Shown: one piece after another, positions 8,230 through 18,100 of the stretch
Layout of the letters: each line of letters opens with the position of its first letter
How positions within the stretch are numbered: the first letter of the stretch is position 1
The notes under the pieces: generated by a model
The model's input: the letters and a program-made list of their open reading frames with translations, nothing else
The model's database searches: none
What the model was told of the DNA's origin: nothing
Translations under genes and position numbers: made by a program
Origin: Clostridium vincentii
Lineage (GTDB): Bacteria; Bacillota; Clostridia; Clostridiales; Clostridiaceae
DNA: 64,000 nt
Direction of reading: 5' to 3'
Assembly (NCBI RefSeq): GCF_002995745.1
Contig: NZ_PVXQ01000011.1
Span: 1 to 64,000, forward strand

Positions 8230-8299
8230 AGTATACTGAGTCTTGTAGCTAAGATGCCTTGTTACATAAGGCTTTACAAGATAAAGTATGCTTTTTTTT
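8230..8299 (+). terminator. Second, interrupted hairpin with a T8 tract
   Basis: A long imperfect stem: AGTATACT/AGTATGCT, then CTTGTA/TACAAG, then GCCTT/AAGGC with a 7-base loop. It is followed immediately by TTTTTTTT. It lies between the rplT terminator and the trkH promoter, so it may be a back-up terminator or the 3' end of a small transcript. No gene is seen in this gap. Confidence 0.5.
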
Positions 8300-8303
8300 A
8301 TAG

Positions 8304-8332
8304 TTGAAATAAATATAATAATAATATATACT
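8304..8332 (+). promoter_or_regulatory. Promoter of the potassium uptake genes
   Basis: TTGAAA (8304-8309) and TATACT (8327-8332), separated by 17 bases, 49 bases before the trkH-type gene. Confidence 0.7.
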
Positions 8333-8381
8333 AAACATACAAAAATAAAGTATAGAGAATATAATTATTGGAGCTATTATT

Positions 8382-9725
8382 ATGGAGAATAAAAGAAAAA
8401 AACATAAAATGAATGCAGTGAGAATTTTGGCATTGGGTTTTTTGGGGGTAATATGTATGGGCGGGATATTATTATCTCTTCCTATATCCTCGGTTAGTGG
8501 AGAATTCACAAATTTTTTAGATTCTTTCTTCACCTCTACATCAGCAGTATGCGTAACTGGACTTGTAACCCTTGATACATGGACTCATTGGAGTACATTC
8601 GGGCAAGTTGTAATACTGTTATTAATAGAAACGGGTGCTTTAGGATTTATGTCTATTGCAACTTTCGCAGCTATATTGTTTGGAAAAAAGATAAGCTTGA
8701 GAGAACGTTTAGTAATGCAAGAATCCATGAATGCTTTCAATATTCAAGGATTGGTTAAAATGGTGCAATATGTAGTAGGATTTACACTTTTAATTCAGTG
8801 CATAGGAGCAGTAGTTTTATCTACACAATTTATACCGCAACATGGTATAGGTAAAGGAATTTATTTTAGTGTGTTTCATGCTGTATCTGCCTTTTGTAAT
8901 GCCGGTTTTGATTTGAATGGAAACTTTGTAAGTCTCGTTCCTTATGCTGGCAATTGGGTTATATTATTAACATTAAGTGCTTTAATTATAGTGGGTGGAC
9001 TAGGATTTGCAGTAATCTTAGAGCTCTATAATTATAAAAAGATTAGAAGAATATCCACCCACGGAAAGTTAGTTTTGTTAGTAACTGCAATATTAATTTT
9101 TGGTGGAACTCTAGTCATGTTTTTATTAGAATACAAAAATCCAAATACTATAGGTCCTATGAGAATTGGAGATAAAATAGTAAACTCGTTTTTTGCAGCA
9201 GTTACTCCGAGAACTGCAGGTTTTAATAGTATCTCAACGGATAAGATGACAACAGCAGGTGCTTTTATGACTATATTATTAATGTTTGTAGGAGGATCTC
9301 CAGGTTCTACAGCTGGTGGAATTAAAACTACAACTCTTGGAATAGCTATAGTCACAGTTATATGTATAATTAGAGGCAGAGAAAATACTGAGGCTTTTGG
9401 AAGAAGATTTTCTAAAGAATTAGTATATAGAACTTTCGCACTTTTAATGATAGGGGTTACTTTGGTAATGGTTGTAACCATGATTCTTTCGATAACAGAA
9501 AGCGGAGAGACTTTCTTATCTCTTTTATATGAGGCAACTTCAGCCTTTGGTACCGTTGGTTTATCAACAGGAGTGACACAAAGATTGAGTTCTATTGGCA
9601 AAATAATTATAATGATTACTATGTACTGTGGTAGAGTAGGACCACTTACGGTATTATTAGCCTTAGCGCATAATAAAAAGCGTAACGGATATAAATATCC
9701 AGAAGGAAAGATATTAATAGGGTAG
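8382..9725 (+). CDS. ktrB: TrkH/KtrB-type potassium channel subunit
   Basis: The integral-membrane pore subunit of a Ktr/Trk potassium uptake system, 447 residues and highly hydrophobic. The four pore loops with their filter glycines can be seen in order: SAVCVTGLVT, SAFCNAGFDLNG, TPRTAGFNS and SAFGTVGLSTG. The mid-protein segment GGSPGSTAGGIKTTTLG is characteristic of the family. The length matches KtrB rather than the larger TrkH of Proteobacteria. The regulator gene follows after 13 bases and the two form one unit. In many Firmicutes such systems respond to c-di-AMP; no riboswitch is evident in the leader. Confidence 0.93.
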   Translation: MENKRKKHKMNAVRILALGFLGVICMGGILLSLPISSVSGEFTNFLDSFFTSTSAVCVTGLVTLDTWTHWSTFGQVVILLLIETGALGFMSIATFAAILFGKKISLRERLVMQESMNAFNIQGLVKMVQYVVGFTLLIQCIGAVVLSTQFIPQHGIGKGIYFSVFHAVSAFCNAGFDLNGNFVSLVPYAGNWVILLTLSALIIVGGLGFAVILELYNYKKIRRISTHGKLVLLVTAILIFGGTLVMFLLEYKNPNTIGPMRIGDKIVNSFFAAVTPRTAGFNSISTDKMTTAGAFMTILLMFVGGSPGSTAGGIKTTTLGIAIVTVICIIRGRENTEAFGRRFSKELVYRTFALLMIGVTLVMVVTMILSITESGETFLSLLYEATSAFGTVGLSTGVTQRLSSIGKIIIMITMYCGRVGPLTVLLALAHNKKRNGYKYPEGKILIG

Positions 9726-9738
9726 GAGTTGAATATAT

Positions 9739-10410
9739 ATGGCTAATAAACAATATGTAGTTATAGGTCTTGGGAGGTTTGGATCATCTGTTGCACAGAC
9801 TTTATATTCCTTAGGAAATGATGTATTAGTTATAGATAAGGATGAAGACTTAGTTCAAGATATGTCAGATAGTGTAACTCATGCGGTTCAAATGGATGCT
9901 ACAGATGAAGGGGCACTTAGAACTTTAGGCATTAGAAATTTTGATGTAGCTATAATTACTATAGGTGGGAATATTCAATCAAGTATAATGGCGACATTAT
10001 TAGTTAAAGAATTAGGCATAAATCATATTGTTGCTAAAGCAAATAATGACCTTCATGCCAAGGTATTAAAAAAAATAGGTGCTGATAGAGTTATTTTACC
10101 AGAAAAGGATATGGGAGTTAGAGTAGCTCATAATATATCTTCATCTAGTATTCTTGATTATATTGAATTATCAACAGATTACAGTATTATAGAAATAAAG
10201 GCTCCACGTGAATGGCTAGGCAAAACTATAATGACTCTTAAGTTAAGAAGTAAGTATGGTATCAATGTAATGGCAATAAAAAACAATAATAAGGATATTA
10301 ATATCTCACCTTTGCCAGATGAAGTGATTCATGAAGGTGATGTTTTGGTTGCCGTAGGTGGGTCAGAGGATTTAGTGAAACTTGAAGGTATGATAGTTAA
10401 ATTGAAATAA
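9739..10410 (+). CDS. ktrA: KtrA/TrkA-type potassium uptake regulatory protein
   Basis: Cytosolic gating subunit that forms a ring under the potassium channel. The N-terminal RCK domain has the dinucleotide-binding motif GLGRFG near residues 10-15 and the acidic residue at the end of the second strand (VIDKDED). The C-terminal TrkA_C domain (about 140-223, ending EGDVLVAVGGSEDLVKLEGM) is the part that binds c-di-AMP in relatives. Normal length. It is co-transcribed with the channel gene and leads straight into the methyltransferase gene. Confidence 0.94.
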   Translation: MANKQYVVIGLGRFGSSVAQTLYSLGNDVLVIDKDEDLVQDMSDSVTHAVQMDATDEGALRTLGIRNFDVAIITIGGNIQSSIMATLLVKELGINHIVAKANNDLHAKVLKKIGADRVILPEKDMGVRVAHNISSSSILDYIELSTDYSIIEIKAPREWLGKTIMTLKLRSKYGINVMAIKNNNKDINISPLPDEVIHEGDVLVAVGGSEDLVKLEGMIVKLK

Positions 10411-10424
10411 TTGAGGTGTTCATT

Positions 10425-11213
10425 TTGGTTTTAATTGAAAGCAAGGAAAATAAATTATACAAAGAAACCAAAAAACTTAAAGATAGAAAAGGAAGGAATA
10501 AAAGTTGTAAGTATATAATAGAGGGATTTAGGCTTATTTCAGAGGCTTTTAAAGCTAATCTTTCTATCGAATATATATTCCTTAACAGTGAAGGTGAAGA
10601 AAAACTTCAATCCTATTTAGGGGATTATATAAAAGAAGATATCCAAATGTATAAATTAAGTGATAGATTGCTAAATGATTTATGTTTTACAGAAACACCA
10701 CAAGGTATAGTGGCGGTGGTAGAAATGAATACATTGGATATTGGATTTAAAGGCAGCTTCTATTTGTTATGTGATAAAATACAAGATCCAGGTAATTTAG
10801 GAACTATAATAAGAACTGCGCATGCAGCAGGGGTTGATGGAATTATATTAACTAGAGGTACGGTGGATGTATATAATGATAAGACCATTAGAGCTACTAT
10901 GGGGTCGTTATTTCATATACCTATAATAGTTGATGATGAAAATAATACACTTATTAAGGAACTTATAGATAAAGGGTTTTCATTACTTGCAACTTCCCTT
11001 GCAGGGGATAGAAATTTCTTTCAAGAGGATTTAAGTGGTAATATTATAATATCTGTAGGGAATGAAGGTAACGGCGTCAGTGAAGAAATATATAAGCTTT
11101 CTAACAAGAAAGTTAAGGTTCCAATGCCAGGTGGAGCAGAGTCGTTAAATGTTGCGATTGCCACATCTATCATATTGTATGAAAAAGTTAGACAAAATCA
11201 GTTGAATTCTTAG
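10425..11213 (+). CDS. TrmH/SpoU-family RNA 2'-O-methyltransferase (YsgA-like)
   Basis: Methylates a ribose 2'-OH in RNA using S-adenosylmethionine; target unknown. The SPOUT knot motifs are present: DKIQDPGNLGTIIRTA, SVGNEGNGVS and the final PMPGGAESLNVAIATSI. The N-terminal segment (IEGFRLISEAF) is the usual substrate-binding part. I take TTG at 10425 as the start because GAGGTG at 10413-10418 lies 6 bases before it. The GTG at 10416 overlaps that Shine-Dalgarno. The length is then 262 residues. Its place upstream of pheST matches ysgA in Bacillus. The pheST promoter overlaps its 3' end. Confidence 0.88.
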   Translation: MVLIESKENKLYKETKKLKDRKGRNKSCKYIIEGFRLISEAFKANLSIEYIFLNSEGEEKLQSYLGDYIKEDIQMYKLSDRLLNDLCFTETPQGIVAVVEMNTLDIGFKGSFYLLCDKIQDPGNLGTIIRTAHAAGVDGIILTRGTVDVYNDKTIRATMGSLFHIPIIVDDENNTLIKELIDKGFSLLATSLAGDRNFFQEDLSGNIIISVGNEGNGVSEEIYKLSNKKVKVPMPGGAESLNVAIATSIILYEKVRQNQLNS

Positions 11214-11230
11214 AGAAATATTTGTATACT
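11202..11230 (+). promoter_or_regulatory. Promoter of pheST
   Basis: TTGAAT (11202-11207) and TATACT (11225-11230) with a 17-base spacer. The -35 lies inside the last codons of the methyltransferase gene. Transcription would begin just before the T-box leader. Confidence 0.65.
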
Positions 11231-11259
11231 TAGAAAAGTAATAGAATATTTATAAACTG

Positions 11260-11491
11260 TGAATGAGTAAGTAGGTATAATAAATCTTCAAGGGAGAAAG
11301 GGTCTTAGACTGGAAGCCTTTTTAAGGAGAGTTATATTGAAATTCCCTCAGGAGTTCTAGCTATGAAATAATAGTAATGGCTAGCGGGAAACCGTTATTT
11401 TAATTAGAGTTGGGTTTTTACTGTTGTGGTAATACCAATTAGGGTGGTAACGCGGATAATTCGTCCCTTTTTATAGAGGGATGTTTTTTTT
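11260..11491 (+). promoter_or_regulatory. T-box leader, phenylalanine-specific
   Basis: A T-box riboswitch that senses uncharged tRNA-Phe and controls read-through into pheST. The conserved T-box sequence AGGGTGGTAACGCGG lies at 11441-11455, where it forms the antiterminator and pairs with the tRNA 3' end. A terminator hairpin (11462-11483) with an eight-T run follows. The best specifier codon is TTC at 11343-11345, in the GAAATTCCCTCAGGAG context typical of a specifier loop, matching phenylalanine and the downstream genes. Confidence 0.93.
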
Positions 11492-11529
11492 ATGTAGAAA
11501 ATTTTATGGCATTAGAAAGGAGAATAGAA

Positions 11530-12549
11530 ATGCAAAAAAAGTTAATGGAAATTCAAGAAATAGCTTTAAAAGTAATTGAAGAAGCTAAAGATATTACAGC
11601 AATTCAAGATATTAGAGTTAAGTACTTAGGGAAAAAGGGCGAGCTTACTACTATCTTAAAGAGTATGGGGGGGTTATCTAATGAAGAGAGACCTATTGTC
11701 GGCAAGATGGTTAATGATGTAAAAAAAATAGTAGAGGCTAAATTGGAAACTATTTCCAAGGAAATAAAGGAATTACAAAAGAATGAAAAACTTAAGAAGG
11801 AAGTTATAGATATTACTCTTCCAGGTAAAAAACAAATTATTGGTAAGAGACATCCATTAGAGTTAACAGTAGAAAGAATGAAGGATATTTTTATATCTAT
11901 GGGATTTACTATCGAAGATGGACCAGAAGTGGAACTTGACTATTATAATTTTGAAGCTTTAAATATTCCAAAGAATCACCCTGCTCGGAGTGAACAAGAT
12001 ACCTTCTATATTAATGATAATATAGTTTTAAGAACTCAAACTTCACCAGTGCAGGTTAGAGTTATGGAGAAGCAAGAACCTCCAATAAAGATGATTTCAC
12101 CAGGAAAGGTTTATAGAGCGGATTCTGTGGATCCAACTCACTCTCCAATTTTTTATCAAATGGAAGGGCTTGTAGTTGATAAAGGAGTAACTTTTGCAGA
12201 TCTTAAAGGAACACTTGAATTATTTGCAAAGAAAATGCTTGGAGATAAGGTTAAAACTAAATTTAGGCCACATCATTTTCCTTTTACAGAACCTTCAGCT
12301 GAAATGGATGCTACATGTTTTGTCTGTGGTGGAAAAGGCTGTAATGTTTGTAAGGGATCAGGTTGGATAGAATTATTAGGCTGTGGTATGGTTCACCCAG
12401 ATGTACTTAAAAATTGTGGTTTAGACCCAGAAGTATATAGCGGATTTGCTTTCGGATTTGGTGTTGATAGAATGGTTATGCTTAGCTATGATCTTGATGA
12501 TATCAGATTATTATATGAAAGTGACATGAGATTCTTAAATCAATTCTAA
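11530..12549 (+). CDS. pheS: Phenylalanyl-tRNA synthetase alpha subunit
   Basis: Catalytic subunit of the alpha2-beta2 enzyme that charges tRNA-Phe. The N-terminal coiled-coil tRNA-binding arm is followed by the class II core. The core shows motif 2 in the region of [16 protein letters not shown], a Cys cluster ([12 protein letters not shown]) and motif 3 [12 protein letters not shown] chose ATG at 11530 because AAAGGAGA lies 6 bases before it and the length becomes 339 residues, the usual size. An upstream in-frame ATG at 11506 has no such site. It is under T-box control, with pheT 13 bases downstream. Confidence 0.97.
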   Translation: MQKKLMEIQEIALKVIEEAKDITAIQDIRVKYLGKKGELTTILKSMGGLSNEERPIVGKMVNDVKKIVEAKLETISKEIKELQKNEKLKKEVIDITLPGKKQIIGKRHPLELTVERMKDIFISMGFTIEDGPEVELDYYNFEALNIPKNHPARSEQDTFYINDNIVLRTQTSPVQVRVMEKQEPPIKMISPGKVYRADSVDPTHSPIFYQMEGLVVDKGVTFADLKGTLELFAKKMLGDKVKTKFRPHHFPFTEPSAEMDATCFVCGGKGCNVCKGSGWIELLGCGMVHPDVLKNCGLDPEVYSGFAFGFGVDRMVMLSYDLDDIRLLYESDMRFLNQF

Positions 12550-12562
12550 AGGAGGATACAAA

Positions 12563-14938
12563 ATGAAAATACCATTTAATTGGATAAAAGATTATGTTGA
12601 TATAAATGTAGAGGCTAAGGAGCTAGGAGATATACTTACTTTAACAGGTTCTCAGCTTGAGGAAATTGAAATTCAAGGAGATAACATTAAAAATATAGTA
12701 GTATGCCAAATTGAAAAAATCGAAAAACACCCAGATGCTGATAGATTACAGGTTTGTCAAGTGAATATTGGAGACGAGATAATTCAAATAGTTACGGCTG
12801 CAGATAATATGAAAGAAGGGGATAAGGTTCCTGCTGCTCTTCATAAATCTATAATTTCAGATGGGACAGAAATTAAGAAGGGTAAGATGAGAGGCCTTTT
12901 ATCTAATGGTATGTTCTGTTCTGAAGAGGAACTTGGAATTGCAGGAGACGAACCAGTACATGGTCTTATGATATTGCCTTCTGATGCTCCAATTGGTAAG
13001 GATATAAAAGCTTATTTAGGACTAAACAAGGCAATTTTAGATTTTGAGATTACATCTAACAGGCCTGATTGCCTAAGCATGGTTGGTATGGCAAGAGAAA
13101 CAGCTGCAGCTCTTGATACTGAATATAGGATGCCGAATATTTCTTTTGAGGCTAAATGTTCTAAGAATATTAATGATGAATTAAAGGTAGAAATAAAGAG
13201 TGATCTTTGCAGAAGATATATGGCTAGAGGCGTTAAAAATGTTAAGATAGCTCCATCGCCAGGTTGGATGCAAGAAAGATTATTAGAAGCCGGTGTTAGA
13301 CCAATTAATAATATAGTGGATATTACTAATTTTGTAATGCTTGAAATAGGTGAGCCAATGCATGCCTTTGATGGTAGGGAATTAACTGAAGGGAAAATAG
13401 TAATTGAGAGAGCAAAAGATGGAGAAAAGTTTACAACTCTTGATGAGACAGAAAGAGAACTTAATTCAAATTTTCTTTGTATTAAAGATGGAGATAGAAC
13501 AGTAGCATTAGCTGGTATTATGGGTGGGTTAAACTCTGAAATTCAAGATGATACTAGTGCAGTTATATTTGAATGTGCTAACTTTAATGGAACTAATATT
13601 AGAGTGAATTCAAAGACATTAGGTATTAGAACAGAAGCTTCTTTAAGATTTGAAAAGGATATAGACCCAAATCTTGCCTTAGTTGCGTTAGACAGAGCTT
13701 GTGCTTTAGTATGTGAATTAGGTGTCGGAGACGTTATGGAAGGCACTGTTGATGAATATCCTTCAGTAAAAGAAATTTCATATATAACAGTATCTTCAAG
13801 CTGGATTAATACTTTTTTAGGCACAGAAATAACTAAGGAAGAAATGAAGAAAGCTTTAGACTCTTTAGATTTAAAAACAGAAATAAATGAAGATAACTTA
13901 GAAATAACTGTACCAACTTTCAGAGTGGATATTAAAATCAAGCAAGATATAGCAGAAGAAGTAGCTAGAATTTTTGGATATGATAAGATTCCAACTACAG
14001 TATTTGATGTAACTCCTTTAAGGGAAAATAAGCATAAGAATGATATTTTAAGAGAAGTAGTTATTGATTCATTAATAGCTTCAGGATTAAATCAATCAAT
14101 TTCCTATTCATTTGTATCCCCTAAGGTATTCGATAAGATTAAAGTGGAACAGGATTCAGAATTAAGAAATGTAATTAAAATAAAGAATCCATTAGGGGAA
14201 GACTTTTCAGTAATGAGAACTTCTACTTTGCCATCTATAATGGAATCATTAGGAAGAAATTACTCTAGGAATAACGAGTATGCCGCTCTTTTTGAAATAG
14301 GTAAGGTATATATAAAGCAGGAAGATGAAAGTAAACTGCCTATAGAAAGAAATATTTTAACTATTGGAATATATGGAGAATATGATTTCTTAGATTTAAA
14401 GGGTATAGTTGAAAATGTATTGGATAGACTTGGAATTACAAAGGGTAAATTCCTTAGAGAAAGCCTAAATCCGACATTTCATCCAGGAAAAACTGCTTCT
14501 GTTCAATTAAGAGGGAAGAGTGTGGGGATCTTTGGAGAAATACATCCAGATGTTCAAGAAGTTTATGGAGTAGATAAAGAATGTTATGTAGCAGAACTTG
14601 ATTTAGATTTATTGTACTTAGCTGCAGATACTAAAAAACCTTATACTCCAATTCCTAAGTTCCCAGCTGCAACACGTGATATAGCAGTATTAGTTGATGA
14701 TAGTGTTCTTGCTCAGGATATTGAAGAAACTATCAAAAAAGCAGGTGGAGCATTAGTTGAAAGAATAAGATTATTTGACATATATAAGGGAACTCAAATA
14801 GCAGAGGGTAAGAAAAGTATAGCTTATGCTATAGTTTATAGAGATCCGAAAAAATCATTAACTGATAATGATGTAAATAAGGTTCATGATAAGATATTAA
14901 AAAGCTTAGAGAATAAAATAGGTGCCGAATTAAGGTAG
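12563..14938 (+). CDS. pheT: Phenylalanyl-tRNA synthetase beta subunit
   Basis: Beta subunit of the same enzyme, 791 residues. In order: an EMAP-like tRNA-binding domain (about 40-150, with [12 protein letters not shown]), the B3/B4 editing domain (about 210-385), B5 (about 405-475), the catalytic-like domain, and the C-terminal FDX-ACB anticodon-binding domain (about 697-790, with [14 protein letters not shown]). Full length with a strong AAAGGAGG site. It forms one operon with pheS and ends at a strong terminator. Confidence 0.97.
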   Translation: MKIPFNWIKDYVDINVEAKELGDILTLTGSQLEEIEIQGDNIKNIVVCQIEKIEKHPDADRLQVCQVNIGDEIIQIVTAADNMKEGDKVPAALHKSIISDGTEIKKGKMRGLLSNGMFCSEEELGIAGDEPVHGLMILPSDAPIGKDIKAYLGLNKAILDFEITSNRPDCLSMVGMARETAAALDTEYRMPNISFEAKCSKNINDELKVEIKSDLCRRYMARGVKNVKIAPSPGWMQERLLEAGVRPINNIVDITNFVMLEIGEPMHAFDGRELTEGKIVIERAKDGEKFTTLDETERELNSNFLCIKDGDRTVALAGIMGGLNSEIQDDTSAVIFECANFNGTNIRVNSKTLGIRTEASLRFEKDIDPNLALVALDRACALVCELGVGDVMEGTVDEYPSVKEISYITVSSSWINTFLGTEITKEEMKKALDSLDLKTEINEDNLEITVPTFRVDIKIKQDIAEEVARIFGYDKIPTTVFDVTPLRENKHKNDILREVVIDSLIASGLNQSISYSFVSPKVFDKIKVEQDSELRNVIKIKNPLGEDFSVMRTSTLPSIMESLGRNYSRNNEYAALFEIGKVYIKQEDESKLPIERNILTIGIYGEYDFLDLKGIVENVLDRLGITKGKFLRESLNPTFHPGKTASVQLRGKSVGIFGEIHPDVQEVYGVDKECYVAELDLDLLYLAADTKKPYTPIPKFPAATRDIAVLVDDSVLAQDIEETIKKAGGALVERIRLFDIYKGTQIAEGKKSIAYAIVYRDPKKSLTDNDVNKVHDKILKSLENKIGAELR

Positions 14939-14945
14939 AAAAAAT

Positions 14946-14979
14946 TAGCAACAAGATAAAATCTTGTTGCTATTTTTTT
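14946..14979 (+). terminator. Terminator of pheST
   Basis: A stem of at least 11 bp (AGCAACAAGAT/ATCTTGTTGCT) with an AAA loop, followed by a run of seven Ts. Confidence 0.92.
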
Positions 14980-15031
14980 ACCTTAATTCATGTAAATTAG
15001 AAGCAATAGTTCAATAAATATTAAAATAACA

Positions 15032-15060
15032 TTGATTTAAACAGAATATTTTAATATAAT
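15032..15060 (+). promoter_or_regulatory. Promoter of gltBD
   Basis: TTGATT (15032-15037) and a perfect TATAAT (15055-15060) with 17-base spacing. One of three phased repeats overlaps the spacer. Confidence 0.72.
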
Positions 15061-15115
15061 AGAAAAGACAGTATATTTACATATTATAAAAAATACAGTA
15101 TATTTATTATAAACG
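15041..15115 (+). repeat. Three phased direct repeats in the gltB promoter and leader
   Basis: ACAGTATATTTA occurs exactly at 15068-15079 and 15094-15105, each followed by an ATTATAAA-like tail. A degenerate unit, ACAGAATATTTTA, starts at 15041 inside the promoter. The starts are 27 and 26 bases apart. Repeats spaced by about 2.5 helical turns at a nitrogen-assimilation promoter suggest operator sites or repeated RNA-binding sites in the leader. No known regulator motif is recognised. Confidence 0.6.
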
Positions 15116-15136
15116 ACATAAGAAAGGATAATGTAT

Positions 15137-18100
15137 ATGAGAGATAAGAATGTTAAGAATAGTGAAAATTTAGGAATGTACAATCCAAGATTTGAACACG
15201 ATAATTGTGGAATAGGAGCTATAGTAAACATTAAAGGGATAAAAACTCATGAAACTGTAGCTAATGCCTTAAAAATAGTAGAAAATTTAGAACATAGGGC
15301 TGGTAAAGACGCTGAAGGGAAAACTGGAGATGGAGTTGGAATACTATTACAAATATCTCACAAGTTCTTTTCTAATGCAGTAAAATCTTTAGGAATAGCT
15401 CTAGGTGAAGATAGAGATTATGGAATAGGAATGTTTTTCTTCCCTCAAGATGAATTAGCGAGAAATCAAGCGAAAAAAATGTTTGAGATAATAGTAGAGA
15501 AAGAAGGCTTAGAATTTTTAGGCTGGAGAGAAGTACCAACAAAAGCTTGCGTTTTAGGTGATAAAGCAGTTGAATGCATGCCTTGTATTATGCAAGGATT
15601 TTTAAAGAGACCAAAGGATATTAAAAGAGGATTAGATTTTGATCGTAGACTTTATGTAGTACGTAGAGTTTTTGAACAAAGTAACGATAACACTTATGTT
15701 GTATCTATATCAAGTCGTACAATTGTTTATAAGGGAATGTTTTTAGTAGGACAATTACGCTTATTCTTTGAAGACTTACAAAATCCAGAATATGAATCAG
15801 CTATTGCTATGGTTCATTCACGTTTTAGTACTAATACAAATCCAAGTTGGCAAAGAGCACATCCAAACAGATTTATAGTGCATAATGGTGAAATTAACAC
15901 TATTCGTGGTAATGTTGATAAGATGCTTGCCCGAGAAGAGAATATGTCATCTAAGTATTTAAAGGATGAAATGCATAAGGTTCTCCCTGTTGTAAATCAA
16001 CAAGGGTCTGACTCTTCTATGCTTGATAATGCTCTTGAATTTTTAGTAATGAGCGGTATGGATTTACCTCTTGCTGTTATGATTACAATACCAGAACCTT
16101 GGAGTAAGGATAATAACATAAAACAAAGCAAAAAGGATTTTTATCAATATTACGAAACAATGATGGAACCATGGGATGGACCAGCATCAATATTATTTAG
16201 TGATGGAGATATTATGGGAGCAGTATTAGACCGTAATGGATTAAGACCTTCTCGTTATTATATTACAGATGACGATTATCTAATTCTTTCTTCAGAAGTT
16301 GGTGTTTTAGATATTGATCCTTCTAAAATTATTGTGAAGGATAGATTAAGACCTGGTAAAATGCTGCTTGTTGATACAGTACAAGGTAAACTTATTGATG
16401 ATGAAGACTTAAAAGAACGTTATACAAGCAAGCAACCTTATGGAGAATGGATTGATAGTAATTTATTAAGGCTTAAGGATCTTAGTATTCCAAATAAAAA
16501 GGTCAAGGAGTATACAAAAGAAGAGAGCGCAATGCTTCAAAAGTCTTTTGGTTATACTTATGAAGATGTTTCAACTTCAATTCTTACAATGGCTAGAACT
16601 GGAGCAGAGGGTATTTCAGCGATGGGTGCAGATAGTCCTATAGCAGTATTATCTAATAAGAATCAGCCGCTATTTAATTATTTTAAACAACTTTTTGCAC
16701 AAGTAACAAATCCACCAATAGATGCAATTAGAGAAGAAATTGTAACTTCAACTTCTGTATATATAGGGGAAGATGGTAATATATTAGAAGAAGAAGCCGT
16801 TAATTGTAGAGTACTTAAGGTAGATAACCCAATACTTACTAGTACAGATTTGCTTAAGATTAAGACAATGAAGGTAGATGGCTTTAAGGTAAAAGAAATT
16901 TCAATTATATATTATAAGAATACTTCTTTAGAACGTGCCATAGAGCATCTTTTCCTTGAAACAGATAGAGCATATAGAGATGGAGTTAATATTATAATTC
17001 TTTCTGACCGTGGAGTGGATGAAAATCATGTGGCAATACCATCTTTACTTGCAGTATCAGCTCTTCAACAACATTTGGTAAAAACAAAGAAGAGAACTTC
17101 ATTAGCTATGATACTTGAAAGTGGAGAACCAAGAGAAGTACATCACTTTGCAGCTTTATTAGGTTATGGTGCTTGTGCTATTAATCCATATTTAGCTCAA
17201 GATAGTATTAAAGAGTTAATAGATAATAAAATTCTTGATAAAGATTATTATGCAGCTGTAAATGATTATAATAAGGCAATACTCAAGGGAATTGTTAAAA
17301 TTGCATCTAAGATGGGTATTTCAACAATTCAATCTTATCAAGGGTCACAAATATTTGAAGCAATTGGTATTAATATAGAGGTTATTAATAAGTATTTTAC
17401 TAACACAGTAAGTAGAGTAGAGGGAATTAGCCTTAAAGATATTGAAATAGATATAAACGAACTTCATGCTAAAGCTTTCGATCCATTAGGACTTAACGTA
17501 GATTTAACTCTTGATAGTGTAGGAAGTCATAAAGCTCGTTCAGGACAAGAAGAACATTTATATAATCCAAAGACAATTCACCTATTACAACAAGCAGCTA
17601 GAAATAAAGATTATAATTTATTTAAAGAATATACTTCATTAATAAAAGGTGAGACTGATGCTGTTAATATTAGAGGATTATTAGACTTTAATTATCCAGA
17701 GGAAGGTATCTCAATAGATGAAGTAGAAAGTGTTGAATCAATAGTTAAGCGTTTTAAAACTGGAGCAATGTCTTATGGATCTATATCCAAGGAAGCTCAT
17801 GAAACTATGGCTATAGCCATGAATAAACTTCAAGGTAAGTCAAATAGTGGTGAAGGTGGAGAAAGCTTAGACAGATTAACAGTTGGACCTGATGGACTTA
17901 ATAAATGCTCTGCAATTAAACAGGTTGCATCAGGAAGATTTGGTGTTACTTCTAGATATTTAGTAAGTGCAAAGGAAATTCAAATCAAAATGGCACAAGG
18001 AGCTAAACCAGGAGAAGGTGGGCAACTACCAGCTGGTAAAGTATATCCATGGATTGCAAAAACTAGATACTCAACTCCTGGTGTTGGATTAATATCTCCA

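Noticed and set aside
8213-8381. c-di-AMP (ydaO-type) riboswitch before the potassium uptake genes
   Set aside because: The gap is too short after the promoter (about 45 bases of leader) and no conserved motif of that riboswitch is visible.
9032-9601. 189-codon open frame on the minus strand
   Set aside because: It lies entirely within the ktrB gene, has no ribosome binding site and reads as the antisense shadow of membrane-protein codons.
15041-15115. CRISPR-like array before gltB
   Set aside because: Only two exact 12-base repeats plus one degenerate unit, with no spacers of constant unrelated sequence and no cas genes.
15037-15231. Minus-strand frame with a repeated KYTVF peptide upstream of gltB
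   Set aside because: The peptide repeat simply reflects the DNA repeats at 15068 and 15094 and it runs antisense into gltB.
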